In this document: positions 55,569 to 64,000 of the stretch, one piece after another
Numbering within the stretch: position 1 is the first letter of the stretch
Layout of the letters: each line of letters starts with the position of its first letter
Assembly (NCBI RefSeq): GCF_024347575.1
Contig: NZ_AP025503.1
Span: forward strand, 1,860,001-1,924,000
Direction of reading: 5' to 3'
DNA: 64,000 nucleotides
From: Vibrio pelagius
Lineage (GTDB): Bacteria; Pseudomonadota; Gammaproteobacteria; Enterobacterales; Vibrionaceae
Translations under genes and position numbers: made by a program
The notes under the pieces: model-generated
What the model was told of the DNA's origin: nothing
Database searches by the model: none
Seen by the model: the letters and a program-made list of their open reading frames with translations, nothing else

Positions 55569-55998
55569 GGTGCCTCCTGCGCCTATGACCAAACAATACT
55601 ACGAACTCTTTGTTGTTGCGGTTTGCTAAAATGCGGTTAACTGTTTATTTAAATGCCATGTGATTTATCTAACTACAAGATGCCCGTAACTGAATCTAAT
55701 TTTCTTGACGCGGTGCAACTTGTCGCATTAATAACGGCTTAGTGTCAGATTATTAGCGCTGATTCACATTCTGTACCCTATCTCCTTGCGTCTAGCGAGG
55801 GCTTTCGAGCGAAGCGCTGGTGTGAATGAATACTATTTAAGCTGATAGGTACAACCTATCGCATTAACAGGCGATTCCATCTTTATTTCCCCATAGCATT
55901 AAGGCATAGTTAGTTTTAAGAATTTTGAGTCGTATCCCTTTAAGAATAGTTAACATATTTGGGTTAACGAGCTTCATCCCGTATTTAGGAGAAATGAA
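55569..55998. other. grxA upstream region with possible structured leader
   Basis: 430 bases without a convincing gene. A good sigma-70 promoter lies at ~55714-55737 (TTGACG, 17 bases, TTAATA). Downstream are hairpins such as GATAGGT-ACA-ACCTATC and a long-range pair ATTCACA/TGTGAAT before grxA. Confidence 0.4.
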
Positions 55999-56262
55999 AT
56001 GTTTGTAGTAATCTTTGGTCGCCCTGCTTGTCCATACTGTGTTCGTGCTAAAGAGCACGCTGAGACTCTTAAAGCTAAGCGTGATGACTTCAACTACCGC
56101 TATGTTGACATTCACGCAGAAGGCATCAGCAAAGCAGACCTAGAGAAAACAGTAGGTAAGCCAGTTGAAACGGTTCCTCAAATCTTCGTAGACCAAGAGC
56201 ACATCGGTGGCTGTGATGACTTCGAAGCATACGCAAAAGCGAACCTAGGTCTTTTCGATTAA
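55999..56262 (+). CDS. grxA: Glutaredoxin 1
   Basis: 87 residues (E. coli GrxA 85). The redox motif C11-P-Y-C14 and the glutathione-binding ETVPQIFVDQ and GGCDDFEAY segments are intact. It reduces ribonucleotide reductase and protein disulfides with glutathione. TTTAGGAGAA precedes the ATG. The transporter gene that follows is also a grxA neighbour in E. coli (ybjL). Confidence 0.95.
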   Translation: MFVVIFGRPACPYCVRAKEHAETLKAKRDDFNYRYVDIHAEGISKADLEKTVGKPVETVPQIFVDQEHIGGCDDFEAYAKANLGLFD

Positions 56263-56333
56263 TCGACCGCATTGATTTTAATAAGCTAAACCTGTCGCAA
56301 AAGCTCATAAAATCATAAACAAAGCCTTATTTT

Positions 56334-56363
56334 AAAGCTCACGTGCTTCACGTGAGCTTTTTT
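56334..56363 (+). terminator. Terminator of grxA
   Basis: 12-bp perfect stem AAAGCTCACGTG/CACGTGAGCTTT with three-base loop and T run. Confidence 0.92.
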
Positions 56364-56497
56364 AATGCGTAGAACAAAAATGAATCACGTTAAAATCAAG
56401 TAAAACTGCAAATTAGCGCTTATAATTTATCTAAAATTAGATACAATTCACATCTCTACACTATCTTATGTTTCACGCCTTATACTGAGCCGCTGCT

Positions 56498-58180
56498 GTG
56501 AATATCGACGTTGTACTGTTGCTTGAGCAAAACCCTATTCTTCTCATCTTTGTCGTATTAGCGATTGGTCTTGCCATTGGTAAAATCCGCTTTGGAAACC
56601 TTCAACTAGGTAACTCTATTGGTGTCTTAATCACCTCATTAATAATGGGTCACCTCGGCTTCTCATTCAACGCAGAAGCACTGACCATTGGCTTCATGCT
56701 GTTTATCTACTGTGTAGGTATTGAGGCGGGGCCGAACTTCTTCGGAATCTTCTTTAGAGATGGTAAACACTACCTCATTTTGAGCTTAGTTGTGCTCTCT
56801 ACCGCTATCGCCCTCACCTACTTCTGTAGTGAATACCTAGGGTTAGGATTTGGTCTATCTGCGGGTATGATGGCTGGTGCACTCACGGCCACACCGATTT
56901 TGGTAGGTGCCCAAGATGCCCTCAATTCAGGGCTCGCAGAAGTACCCCGAAACATGGATATTAGCCTAGTTATTGAAAATCTCTCGGTTGGCTATGCAAT
57001 GGCATACTTAGTCGGCTTGATCAGTATGATCATGTTCGCTCGCATGATTCCAAAGCTGCAAAAAGTCAATCTACATGACTCTGCAGAGCAGATAGCGCAA
57101 GAGCGTGGTCTCGGTGCGTCTGGACAACGTAAAGTTTACCTACCGATCATTCGTGCTTATCGTGTTGGACAAGAGCTCATTGACTGGACAGACGGTAAGA
57201 ACCTGCGTGAGCTAGGCATCTATCGCCAAACAGGTTGTTACATTGAACGAATCCGTCGTAACGGCATTCTTGCCCACCCAGATGGTGACGCGATTTTACA
57301 AGAAGGCGATGAAATCGCACTAGTGGGCTTCCCAGACAGCCATGCTCGTCTTGACCCTAGCTTTAGAAACGGCAAAGAGGTGTTCGACCGTAATCTTCTT
57401 GACCTGCGTATCGTGGAAGAAGAGATCGTCGTAAAAAGTGACAGCATTGCGGGTAAACGCCTATCAGACCTTAATTTGTCAGAATATGGCTGTTTCTTGA
57501 ACCGCGTTGTGCGTGCTCAAATCGAAATGCCGATGGATCTGAACATAGTGTTAGCTAAAGGTGACGTTCTGCAGGTCAGTGGCGAGAAGAGCCGTGTTCA
57601 CGGCCTAGCTGAGAAAATCGGTTTCATCTCGATTCATAGTCAAATGGCAGACTTAATGGCTTTCTGTAGCTTCTTCATTCTGGGGATTCTATTCGGTCTC
57701 ATTACCATGACATTCGGCCAAGTTTCGTTTGGCCTTGGTAATGCGGTTGGCCTACTGCTTTCAGGCATTATGCTGGGCTTCTTACGAGCAAACCACCCTA
57801 CCTTTGGTTACGTGCCTCAGGGTGCTCTGAACATGGTCAAAGACCTTGGTTTGATGTTCTTTATGGTCGGCATAGGCTTAAGCGCTGGTGGCAAGATATT
57901 CGAGCATTTGACTCAAGTCGGCCCACAGGTGATAGGTATTGCATTGATTGTCAGTGTGTTGCCGGTCATATTCGCGTACTTAGTTGGCGCTTATATTCTT
58001 AAAATGAACCGCGCACTGCTATTTGGGGCGATCATTGGTGCAAGAACCTGTGCTCCCGCAATGGACATCGTAAATGACCACGCTCGCTCAACCATCCCTG
58101 CTCTGGGCTATGCGGGTACATACGCGATAGCCAACATATTGATGACCCTAGCCGGCACTTTCATCATTATTATTAGCTAA
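56498..58180 (+). CDS. AspT/YbjL-family transporter
   Basis: 560 residues, GTG start. Two clusters of about five membrane helices (~10-190 and ~385-560) flank two RCK_C domains (~205-295 [18 protein letters not shown] and ~300-380 [20 protein letters not shown]). This is the layout of aspartate:alanine antiporter-like YbjL/YidE proteins. The substrate is unknown. Its place next to grxA is shared with E. coli. Confidence 0.88.
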   Translation: MNIDVVLLLEQNPILLIFVVLAIGLAIGKIRFGNLQLGNSIGVLITSLIMGHLGFSFNAEALTIGFMLFIYCVGIEAGPNFFGIFFRDGKHYLILSLVVLSTAIALTYFCSEYLGLGFGLSAGMMAGALTATPILVGAQDALNSGLAEVPRNMDISLVIENLSVGYAMAYLVGLISMIMFARMIPKLQKVNLHDSAEQIAQERGLGASGQRKVYLPIIRAYRVGQELIDWTDGKNLRELGIYRQTGCYIERIRRNGILAHPDGDAILQEGDEIALVGFPDSHARLDPSFRNGKEVFDRNLLDLRIVEEEIVVKSDSIAGKRLSDLNLSEYGCFLNRVVRAQIEMPMDLNIVLAKGDVLQVSGEKSRVHGLAEKIGFISIHSQMADLMAFCSFFILGILFGLITMTFGQVSFGLGNAVGLLLSGIMLGFLRANHPTFGYVPQGALNMVKDLGLMFFMVGIGLSAGGKIFEHLTQVGPQVIGIALIVSVLPVIFAYLVGAYILKMNRALLFGAIIGARTCAPAMDIVNDHARSTIPALGYAGTYAIANILMTLAGTFIIIIS

Positions 58181-58205
58181 CGACTAGGTTCGTTCAGACT
58201 TTTCC

Positions 58206-58241
58206 AATGCACTAATTCGCAAGAGTTAGTGCATTTTTTTT
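58206..58241 (+). terminator. Terminator of the YbjL-type gene
   Basis: 10-bp stem AATGCACTAA/TTAGTGCATT and eight T residues. Confidence 0.9.
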
Positions 58242-58316
58242 GCTCAAATATTATTTTACCCATGACGAGCGAACCAACTCTTAAATCTTTTCGTATCTCG
58301 CATCCGCTCTTAGATC

Positions 58317-58343
58317 AAAAAAGACGCTCAATGAGCGCCTTTT
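58317..58343 (-). terminator. Terminator of fabV
   Basis: GGCGCTCAT/TGAGCGTC stem followed by six T residues on the reverse strand. Confidence 0.85.
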
Positions 58344-58367
58344 AGTATTTAGACCTAGTGAAGCAGA

Positions 58368-59570
58368 TTAGATGTCTTCTACATCAAACTCAACCGCCGG
58401 GTTAACGTCAGCATCGTAATCTACGCCTTCAACGCCGAAACCGAATAGTTTCAAGAACTCTTCTTTGTACTCTACGTAATCAGTCAGTTCTTTTAGGTTT
58501 TCAGTCGTGATTTGTGGCCATAGGTTGCGACAGTGTTCTTGGATATCTTCACGAAGTTCCCAGTCATCTAGACGTAGACGGTTCTTCTCATCCACTTCTG
58601 CTGCGCTGCCGTCTTCTTTGTATAGACGTTGGCTGAACATACGGAAGATCTGTTCCATACAGCCTTCGTGTACGCCTTCTTCACGCATTTTCTTGAATAC
58701 CATTGCGATGTACAGTGGCATTACTGGAATTGCAGAGCTTGCTTGAGTCACAACAGACTTAAGAACAGCAACGTTCGCAGTACCGCCAGTTTGACCTAGT
58801 TTCTCGTTAAGAGCCGCTGCAGCACGGTCTAGGTCCATCTTAGCTTTACCTAGCGCGCCATCCCAGTAGATTGGCCACGTTAGCTCAGTACCGATGTAGC
58901 TGTACGCAACTGTTTTACAGCCGTCAGCAAGAACACCAGCTTCAGAAAGCGCGTTGATCCAAAGTTCCCAGTCTTCACCGCCCATTACGGTTACTGTGTC
59001 TTTGATCTCTTCTTCTGTTGCAGGCTCTACGCTTGCTTCAATGATCGTATCTTTGTTTGTATCAACTGCTGTTGAAGTGTACGTCTCACCGATAGGCTTA
59101 AGAGAAGAACGAACAACTTCGCCAGTCTCAGGCATTTTACGTACTGGAGAAGCCAGAGAGTAAACCACCATATCAACTTGACCTAGGTCTTGTTTGATTA
59201 GGTCGATTGTCTTTTGCTTAGCTTCGTTAGAGAAAGCATCACCATTTAGGCTTTTCGAGTATAGGCCTTCTTCTTTTGCTAGCTTGTCGAATGCTGCTGA
59301 GTTGTAGTAGCCAGCTGTGCCCGGCTTTTTCTCAGTACCAGCTTTTTCGAAGAAAACACCGATAGTTGAAGCGCCGCCACCAAATGCAGCTGCGATACGA
59401 GAAGACAAGCCATAGCCACTTGAAGAACCCACAACAAGTACACGTTTTGGTGCATTTGCAATTGGGCCTTGAGCTTTGGTGTAAGCGATTTGTTCTTTTA
59501 CGTTAGCTTCACAACCAACTGGGTGTGTTGTAGTACAGATGAATCCGCGAATTCGAGGTTTGATGATCAT
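58368..59570 (-). CDS. fabV: Enoyl-ACP reductase FabV
   Basis: 400 residues from the ATG at 59570 with AGGAAG before it. The longer frame to 59639 lacks a site. The NADH fold is seen in [15 protein letters not shown] and the catalytic pair is Tyr235-x8-Lys244 ([11 protein letters not shown]), exactly the FabV spacing. It reduces enoyl-ACP in the last step of fatty acid elongation. FabV-type enzymes are naturally insensitive to triclosan. Confidence 0.96.
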   Translation of the reverse strand: MIIKPRIRGFICTTTHPVGCEANVKEQIAYTKAQGPIANAPKRVLVVGSSSGYGLSSRIAAAFGGGASTIGVFFEKAGTEKKPGTAGYYNSAAFDKLAKEEGLYSKSLNGDAFSNEAKQKTIDLIKQDLGQVDMVVYSLASPVRKMPETGEVVRSSLKPIGETYTSTAVDTNKDTIIEASVEPATEEEIKDTVTVMGGEDWELWINALSEAGVLADGCKTVAYSYIGTELTWPIYWDGALGKAKMDLDRAAAALNEKLGQTGGTANVAVLKSVVTQASSAIPVMPLYIAMVFKKMREEGVHEGCMEQIFRMFSQRLYKEDGSAAEVDEKNRLRLDDWELREDIQEHCRNLWPQITTENLKELTDYVEYKEEFLKLFGFGVEGVDYDADVNPAVEFDVEDI

Positions 59571-59738
59571 ATTCAACTTCCTTAAAAAATCCCTGTTAGG
59601 ATAAAAGTTTCGTCTACAAATGGCATCTAATTTCTTCAAAAATGTGGCTAAAATGCAAGTGGTTGGAGCACTCAGGGTGTATTTGCAGACATTTGTTCAA
59701 AATTCTAGCAAAGTTCTGATGGTGTACCGTACAAATAT

Positions 59739-59768
59739 AAAAAAGGCACCTCGAAAGGTGCCTTTTGA
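59739..59768. terminator. Terminator downstream of fadE
   Basis: 10-bp stem AAAAGGCACC/GGTGCCTTTT between fadE and fabV, both read from the reverse strand. Confidence 0.9.
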
Positions 59769-59779
59769 TGAGATTTCTA

Positions 59780-62062
59780 TCAAGCAACGCTATTTAGCTT
59801 AGGTTTCAGCTCTTTTCGCGTCAAAGTTTCACTATAGTCGTGGCTAAAGTGGTCAACTTGAATTGCGGCGTAGCGCAATTGGTCCGCCTCTAAGATTTGA
59901 TCTACTTCAGCTTGTGTTAACACTTCAGCAGCCAATGCTTGCTCTAGTCGGTCAGCCAACAGACCTTTGCGTGCTACCTTGCCTTCTTTCACTGCTTTGA
60001 AGATCTTACGCTCTAGTGGTTTGATATCGTACATCGCAATGAATGCGTTCTCCATCAAACCAACGCTGTCATCTTCGTCTTGCCCAATGTAGCAGAGGTG
60101 CGTTAGACGCTCACGGTGTGCTCCTGGAGTCATTAGACTTTCAGCAAGTTTCACTGTTAGCGTATCGCTAGGCTTCTCGAAGTGGTTGCCCACTGGGAAG
60201 ATTAGCCCTTTCAACACCTTACCCACTACCTTGTTAGGGAAGTTACGGTAAGCTTCCTGTAGTGACTTAGCCGCGTGGTGGAAACAGTGCTGGACTGCGT
60301 AGTGCAAGTAATCTAGGTCCGCTTGCTGACGACCTTCATCTTCGTACTTCTTAAGCGCTGCCGATGCCATGTATAGGTAACTTAGACCATCACCCAGACG
60401 AGCAGAAATCAGCTCTTTACGTTTCAGTTCACCACCTAGCGTTAGCATTGCAAAGTCAGCACTCACTGCAAGAGCACGACTTAGACGAGTCAGGTCTTGG
60501 TAGTATGGTTTCGTCGGGCCACTCATATCTGCTTTAATGAACTTAGAGCCTGTTAATGCTGCACCAAAGGCACCAAACGTGTTCTTAGTTGCATGAGAGA
60601 TGTGTTTGAACAGCAGTTCATCAAACTCTTTCGCGCCTTGTTTCTCATCAGGGTTAGCCGCTGCCTCCATCTCACGCAGTACGTAAGGGTGACAACGCGT
60701 TGCACCTTGACCGAAGATCATCAGATTACGTGTCAGGATGTTTGCACCTTCCACAGTAATTGCAACAGGAATACCAAGGTACGGTGCAGCCAGATAGTTC
60801 ATCGGACCGTCTTGTATTGCACGACCAGAGTGGATGTCCATTGAGTCGTTCAGAATGGTACGTGCCATTTCCGTCATGTGGTACTTGGCGATAGCAGTAA
60901 CAATCCCCGGTTTCTCTTTCAAATCGAGCGACGTGGTTGTTAATGTACGAGTTGCTTCAAGTAAGTAAGTTAAGCCACCAATACGACCTAAGCTCTCAGC
61001 GACACCTTCAAACTTACCAATCGACATACCGAACTGCTTACGAACGTACGCGTATGCACCGGTTGTACGTGCTGTCAGGTGGCCCATTGCTGTGCCTAGA
61101 GCCGGTAGTGAGATACCACGGCCCGCAGACAGACACTCCACCAGCATACGCCAGCCTTTACCTGCGTACTCCGCACCACCGATTAACCACTCCATAGGGA
61201 TAAACACATCGTGACCACGTGTTGGACCATTCATAAACGCAAGACCAAGTGGGTCATGACGCTCACCAATGACCACGCCTTCGTGATCAGCTGGGATAAG
61301 TGCACATGTGATACCGATATCTTCTTTGTCACCGAGAAGCTTGTCTGGATCGTGCAATTTAAATGCAAGACCAAGTACAGTAGCAACCGGCGCTAGAGTG
61401 ATATAACGCTTGTTCCAGTTAAGACGAATACCTAGCGTCTCTTTGCCTTCGTGCATGCCCATACACACAGTACCAACATCTGGGATGCCACCCGCATCAG
61501 AACCCGCTTCTGGGCCCGTTAGAGCGAAACATGGAATATCTGTACCGTCAGCTAAACGAGGTAGCCAGTAATCTTTTTGTTCTTGAGTACCATAGTGAGA
61601 CAGTAGCTCACCCGGGCCAAGAGAGTTTGGAACCATGACCGATACGGCAGCACTGATACTGCGAGTAGCGATCTTGGTTACGATTGTTGAGTTCGCAAGC
61701 GACGAGAAGTTTCGACCACCATACTCTTTCGAGATGATCAGTGAGAAGAAACGCTCTTTTCGTAAGAAATCCCACACTTCTTTCGGAAGGTCACGGTCTT
61801 CTTTAACGATTTTATGGTCATCAAGCATCTCGAGAAGAGTTTCTAGCTCGTTGTCCATGAACGACTTCTCTTCTGCTGTTAGCTCAGGTTTGGGATACTG
61901 GTGCAGCTTTTGGAAGTCTGGCTTACCAGAAAAAAGCTCTCCATCCCACCAAACACTACCGGCTTCCATCGCTTCCTTCTCAGTGCTAGAAAGCGGCGGC
62001 AGGACTTTTTTGAAGAGTTTAAAGGCTGGGTCACTTACCCATTTTTGTCTTAGAGAGCTCAT
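59780..62062 (-). CDS. fadE: Acyl-CoA dehydrogenase FadE
   Basis: 760 residues (E. coli FadE 814). The acyl-CoA dehydrogenase N, M and C domains occupy ~70-480 (ISKEYGGRNFSSLANS, CFALTGPEAGSDAGGIPD, EGANILTRNLMIFGQGA) and a DUF1974 C-terminal domain fills the rest. It catalyses the first step of beta-oxidation. A PsrA-type repressor gene lies just upstream on the same strand (psrA ends at 62118, 56 bp away). Confidence 0.95.
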   Translation of the reverse strand: MSSLRQKWVSDPAFKLFKKVLPPLSSTEKEAMEAGSVWWDGELFSGKPDFQKLHQYPKPELTAEEKSFMDNELETLLEMLDDHKIVKEDRDLPKEVWDFLRKERFFSLIISKEYGGRNFSSLANSTIVTKIATRSISAAVSVMVPNSLGPGELLSHYGTQEQKDYWLPRLADGTDIPCFALTGPEAGSDAGGIPDVGTVCMGMHEGKETLGIRLNWNKRYITLAPVATVLGLAFKLHDPDKLLGDKEDIGITCALIPADHEGVVIGERHDPLGLAFMNGPTRGHDVFIPMEWLIGGAEYAGKGWRMLVECLSAGRGISLPALGTAMGHLTARTTGAYAYVRKQFGMSIGKFEGVAESLGRIGGLTYLLEATRTLTTTSLDLKEKPGIVTAIAKYHMTEMARTILNDSMDIHSGRAIQDGPMNYLAAPYLGIPVAITVEGANILTRNLMIFGQGATRCHPYVLREMEAAANPDEKQGAKEFDELLFKHISHATKNTFGAFGAALTGSKFIKADMSGPTKPYYQDLTRLSRALAVSADFAMLTLGGELKRKELISARLGDGLSYLYMASAALKKYEDEGRQQADLDYLHYAVQHCFHHAAKSLQEAYRNFPNKVVGKVLKGLIFPVGNHFEKPSDTLTVKLAESLMTPGAHRERLTHLCYIGQDEDDSVGLMENAFIAMYDIKPLERKIFKAVKEGKVARKGLLADRLEQALAAEVLTQAEVDQILEADQLRYAAIQVDHFSHDYSETLTRKELKPKLNSVA

Positions 62063-62117
62063 AGTTCAGATCCTTTTGTTCACTATTTTTGGTGTGAATT
62101 TATGCTTGTTATTGTTC

Positions 62118-62747
62118 TTACTCTTTAGCTGACATGCCTGCCGCTAAATAAGGAATCAAGATATCGACAACAGCTTTCGCATCAACCTCTCTTCCATAAT
62201 CATTTTCTGATATTTCCATCAGTGCTTGGCTTGACGCCATAGTGAATACACATGTCCCGAGGGTGAAGTGTAGTCGCCAGAATAACTGTTCTTGAGTGAG
62301 GTCTGGGTTTGCCTTCATTATCGAACTGGTAAATAGTCCCAAAACGTCACTATAACGAGTGGTAATAAACCAACGCAGGTGTCCTTGAACATCCGTATAG
62401 CCACGTCCAATTAACAGCATGAAACGACTGGTGCCGTCTGGTCTCACATCGTTGAGCGAGCGTAGTGGCGATCTCAAAGATTCAAACACATCACTCATCG
62501 TATACGTTTCGTTCAAATTAAGGTTCACTAGTGCATCTTGAAGTGCAGGCATGAAGGCTTCTAAGTACCGATTAATCACTGCACGAACCAAAGTCTTTTT
62601 ATCGCCGAAGTGGTAATTTACCGAAGCTAGATTCACATTTGCTTTGCTCGTTATGGTACGTAACGAAGTGTCGTTAAAGCCGTGCTCAGCAAACAATCCC
62701 TCTGCTACATCCAGTATCTTCTCTTTGGTCGAACTTCTTGGTGCCAT
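62118..62747 (-). CDS. psrA: TetR-family regulator PsrA
   Basis: 209 residues from the ATG at 62747. The longer frame to 62795 is rejected because it runs over the promoter. The helix-turn-helix is at ~10-55 (KEKILDVAEGLFAEHGFND, VNLASVNYHFGDKKTLV). PsrA responds to long-chain acyl-CoA and controls fatty-acid degradation in Vibrio and Pseudomonas. The adjacent fadE and an operator over its own promoter support the assignment. Confidence 0.87.
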   Translation of the reverse strand: MAPRSSTKEKILDVAEGLFAEHGFNDTSLRTITSKANVNLASVNYHFGDKKTLVRAVINRYLEAFMPALQDALVNLNLNETYTMSDVFESLRSPLRSLNDVRPDGTSRFMLLIGRGYTDVQGHLRWFITTRYSDVLGLFTSSIMKANPDLTQEQLFWRLHFTLGTCVFTMASSQALMEISENDYGREVDAKAVVDILIPYLAAGMSAKE

Positions 62748-62762
62748 TTCAATCACTCGTAT

Positions 62763-62806
62763 TAAACAACTGTTTGAAATATACCCATAGAACATTTATT
62801 TAACAA
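62763..62806 (-). promoter_or_regulatory. psrA promoter with overlapping PsrA-type operator
   Basis: On the reverse strand TTGTTA (62806-62801) and TATATT (62783-62778) are spaced 17 bases. Immediately downstream CAAAC-AGTT-GTTTA (62776-62763) matches the PsrA box (G/C)AAAC-N4-GTTT(G/C) well. The operator covers the expected transcription start. Confidence 0.6.
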
Positions 62807-62951
62807 GTAGGCAACATCACATTTTCACTCATTGGTCGTACCAGTTTGACAAATAGCTTGATAACACCCTGAATTGTCTGATTTTTAGAAAATAAGAAAA
62901 AAAGAACAATTTTTCTTGGAACTGATTGGAAATTGGCAGGTCATAAGAAAG

Positions 62952-63081
62952 GTAACAAGAAGCGCATTTGGAAGTCTTTCTGGCCGTCAGACTTGTTTCA
63001 CTCTCTTGTTACTCACTGCAATTTCCTTTATTAACTCCTAAACTTGTATCCGCCCAAACCGTGTTGGTTTGGGCTTTTTTT
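62952..63081 (+). ncRNA. Candidate small RNA with intrinsic terminator
   Basis: No ORF fits, yet a strong terminator (GCCCAAACC/GGTTTGGGC, 63052-63074, then T7) is present. Upstream, GTAACAAGA (62952-62960) pairs with TCTTGTTAC (63004-63012), and nested inside AAGTCT (62972-62977) pairs with AGACTT (62989-62994). The transcript would be ~130 nt. The 5' end and promoter are not fixed. It does not look like Qrr, Spot 42 or CsrB-type RNAs. Confidence 0.45.
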
Positions 63082-63402
63082 ATCTTGATGACTTTTGGCA
63101 GTTTGAACGCATTCTTCACCTCTCTTCACTTCTTTTCAAACCCCACCCCAAATTACCCCAGCAAGCTATTGAGATAATTAACAATAAAGAACGGGGATTT
63201 GTGTTCATCAACAAGGTGCAATACGCCGTCTTGAGGGTTGCGACCAAGATCTCTGTACTGCACCCACATTAACGTTATTTTTTTTCCCTAAACTTCTCAT
63301 ATTCCAAGTAAATGTTCTAAGCTTCGAATACAAGGTCGGTTTTTTCTTAACACCTGAACTTGTCACCATAAAGAGACAGTCAAAAGTAGAAGGAGAACTA
63401 CT
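63082..63402. other. Upstream region of the TolC-family gene
   Basis: About 320 bases without a gene or recognised motif. AGAAGGAG lies before the start codon of the next gene. Confidence 0.4.
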
Positions 63403-64000
63403 TTGAAATTGTTCAAATTATCTTTGTTGAGTTGCATGATTGTTGCAACTCCTCTTGGGGCACAAACGCTAGAACAAGCAGTCGCTATAACGCTTGCTAC
63501 AAATCCAGAGTTGAAAAGCATCTTTAATGAGTTTTCGAGTGTACGAAGCCAAAACGATGCAGCAGGAGGAGCGTATCTTCCTAGCATCGATTTAGATGCT
63601 GGCATTGGATATGAGGGGATCAATCCAGCACCAAATAACGGCCCGGATACCGATCTAACGCGAAAAGAGGCAACGATTTCATTAACTCAGCTGATTTGGG
63701 ATGGCTCTGCCACACTCAACAACATAGACCGCACAGCTGCAGAAGCTGAATCCGTTCGTTTACAGCTTCTCTCAGATGCGGAAGATAAAGCGCTAGAAGT
63801 TACACAAATTTATCTCGACGCTGTCAAAGCGACGGAGGTTTTAGCGTTGTCGGAAAGCAATCTCTCAGTTCACAAGAAAATATACAAAGACATCAAACGT
63901 AGGGCTGAGTCTGGTATTGGTTCAACGGCAGACGTGTCTCAAGTAGAAGCACGTATCGCAAAAGCGCACGGTAACCTATTGGCGGCACAGAACAACCTGA
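63403..64000 (+). CDS. TolC-family outer-membrane protein, partial
   Basis: The frame opens at TTG 63403 behind AGAAGGAGAAC and runs off the window, leaving 199 residues. It starts with a signal peptide (LLSCMIVATPLGA, cleavage before QTLEQAV). Then come typical TolC helix-strand features: LEQAVAITLATNPELKS, SLTQLIWDG and ESGIGSTADVSQVEARIA. It is an efflux or type I secretion outer-membrane channel, perhaps of the LapE/AggA kind that exports large RTX adhesins. Only the downstream gene context could tell. Confidence 0.87.
   Translation, partial: MKLFKLSLLSCMIVATPLGAQTLEQAVAITLATNPELKSIFNEFSSVRSQNDAAGGAYLPSIDLDAGIGYEGINPAPNNGPDTDLTRKEATISLTQLIWDGSATLNNIDRTAAEAESVRLQLLSDAEDKALEVTQIYLDAVKATEVLALSESNLSVHKKIYKDIKRRAESGIGSTADVSQVEARIAKAHGNLLAAQNNL

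Noticed and set aside
55864..56115. 83-codon reverse-strand ORF opposite grxA
   Set aside because: Its N-terminal half is antisense to grxA and no ribosome site is present.
62968..63177. 69-residue and 67-residue + strand ORFs
   Set aside because: They read through the intrinsic terminator at 63052-63081 and have no ribosome site.
1..64000. CRISPR array, prophage, integron, rRNA or tRNA genes
   Set aside because: No regularly spaced repeats, phage genes, integrase, or RNA gene signatures were seen.

Overview
The window looks like part of the main chromosome of a Vibrio species (Vibrionaceae, Gammaproteobacteria). The evidence is the gene set and its order: ycjX-ycjF-tyrR, fumarase, pabB, nudL, sdaC-sdaA, asnS, serC, tfoX, lysO, panP, hexR, grxA, a YbjL-type transporter, fabV, fadE and psrA. 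Several of these blocks are syntenic with other vibrios as I remember them. No tRNA, rRNA, prophage, integron or CRISPR array was seen. Most of the window is ordinary housekeeping sequence with short accessory insertions.

Layout. 1-5.0 kb: the end of a secreted ABM-domain protein, then a lipoprotein/LruC exoprotein pair behind a convincing sigma-54 promoter, a DEDDh exonuclease, and a CHASE-GGDEF protein. 5.2-11.1 kb: a DUF2760/Hsp70/Hsp70-DUF3731 cluster with a heat-shock-like promoter. 11.2-17.3 kb: small proteins, rimJ, tyrR, ycjF, ycjX. 17.4-28.1 kb: fumarase, pabB, an H-NOX/hybrid kinase pair inserted between pabB and nudL, sdaC, sdaA, and an aromatic amino acid permease with a possible Tyr/Phe-rich leader peptide. 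28.9-38.4 kb: a chemoreceptor with a c-type heme motif, asnS, a MocR-type regulator, an HD-GYP protein, aspartate aminotransferase, and a barrel protein. 38.6-46.5 kb: a cNMP/CBS/DUF294 protein with an exonuclease, serC, a YdgA-like protein, and a histidine kinase with a degenerate receiver plus an intact partner receiver. 46.7-58.2 kb: an outer-membrane protein, tfoX, HDOD, lysO, panP, hexR, iron alcohol dehydrogenase, grxA and a YbjL-type transporter. Two identical 160-bp repeats flank part of this block. 58.4-64 kb: fabV, fadE, psrA, a candidate small RNA, and the start of a TolC-family gene that runs off the window.

Themes. Signalling is dense: one GGDEF, one HD-GYP, one H-NOX/kinase pair, one heme-type MCP, one HDOD and one cNMP-sensing kinase. 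Central metabolism is represented by amino acid genes (serine catabolism and synthesis, aromatic uptake and regulation, beta-alanine synthesis by PanP) and by fatty-acid genes under a self-regulated PsrA. The observations most worth checking are the sigma-54 LruC promoter, the Hsp70 cluster, the aromatic leader peptide, the heme chemoreceptor, the pseudo-receiver kinase, the duplicated 160-bp element and the candidate sRNA at about 62.95-63.08 kb.
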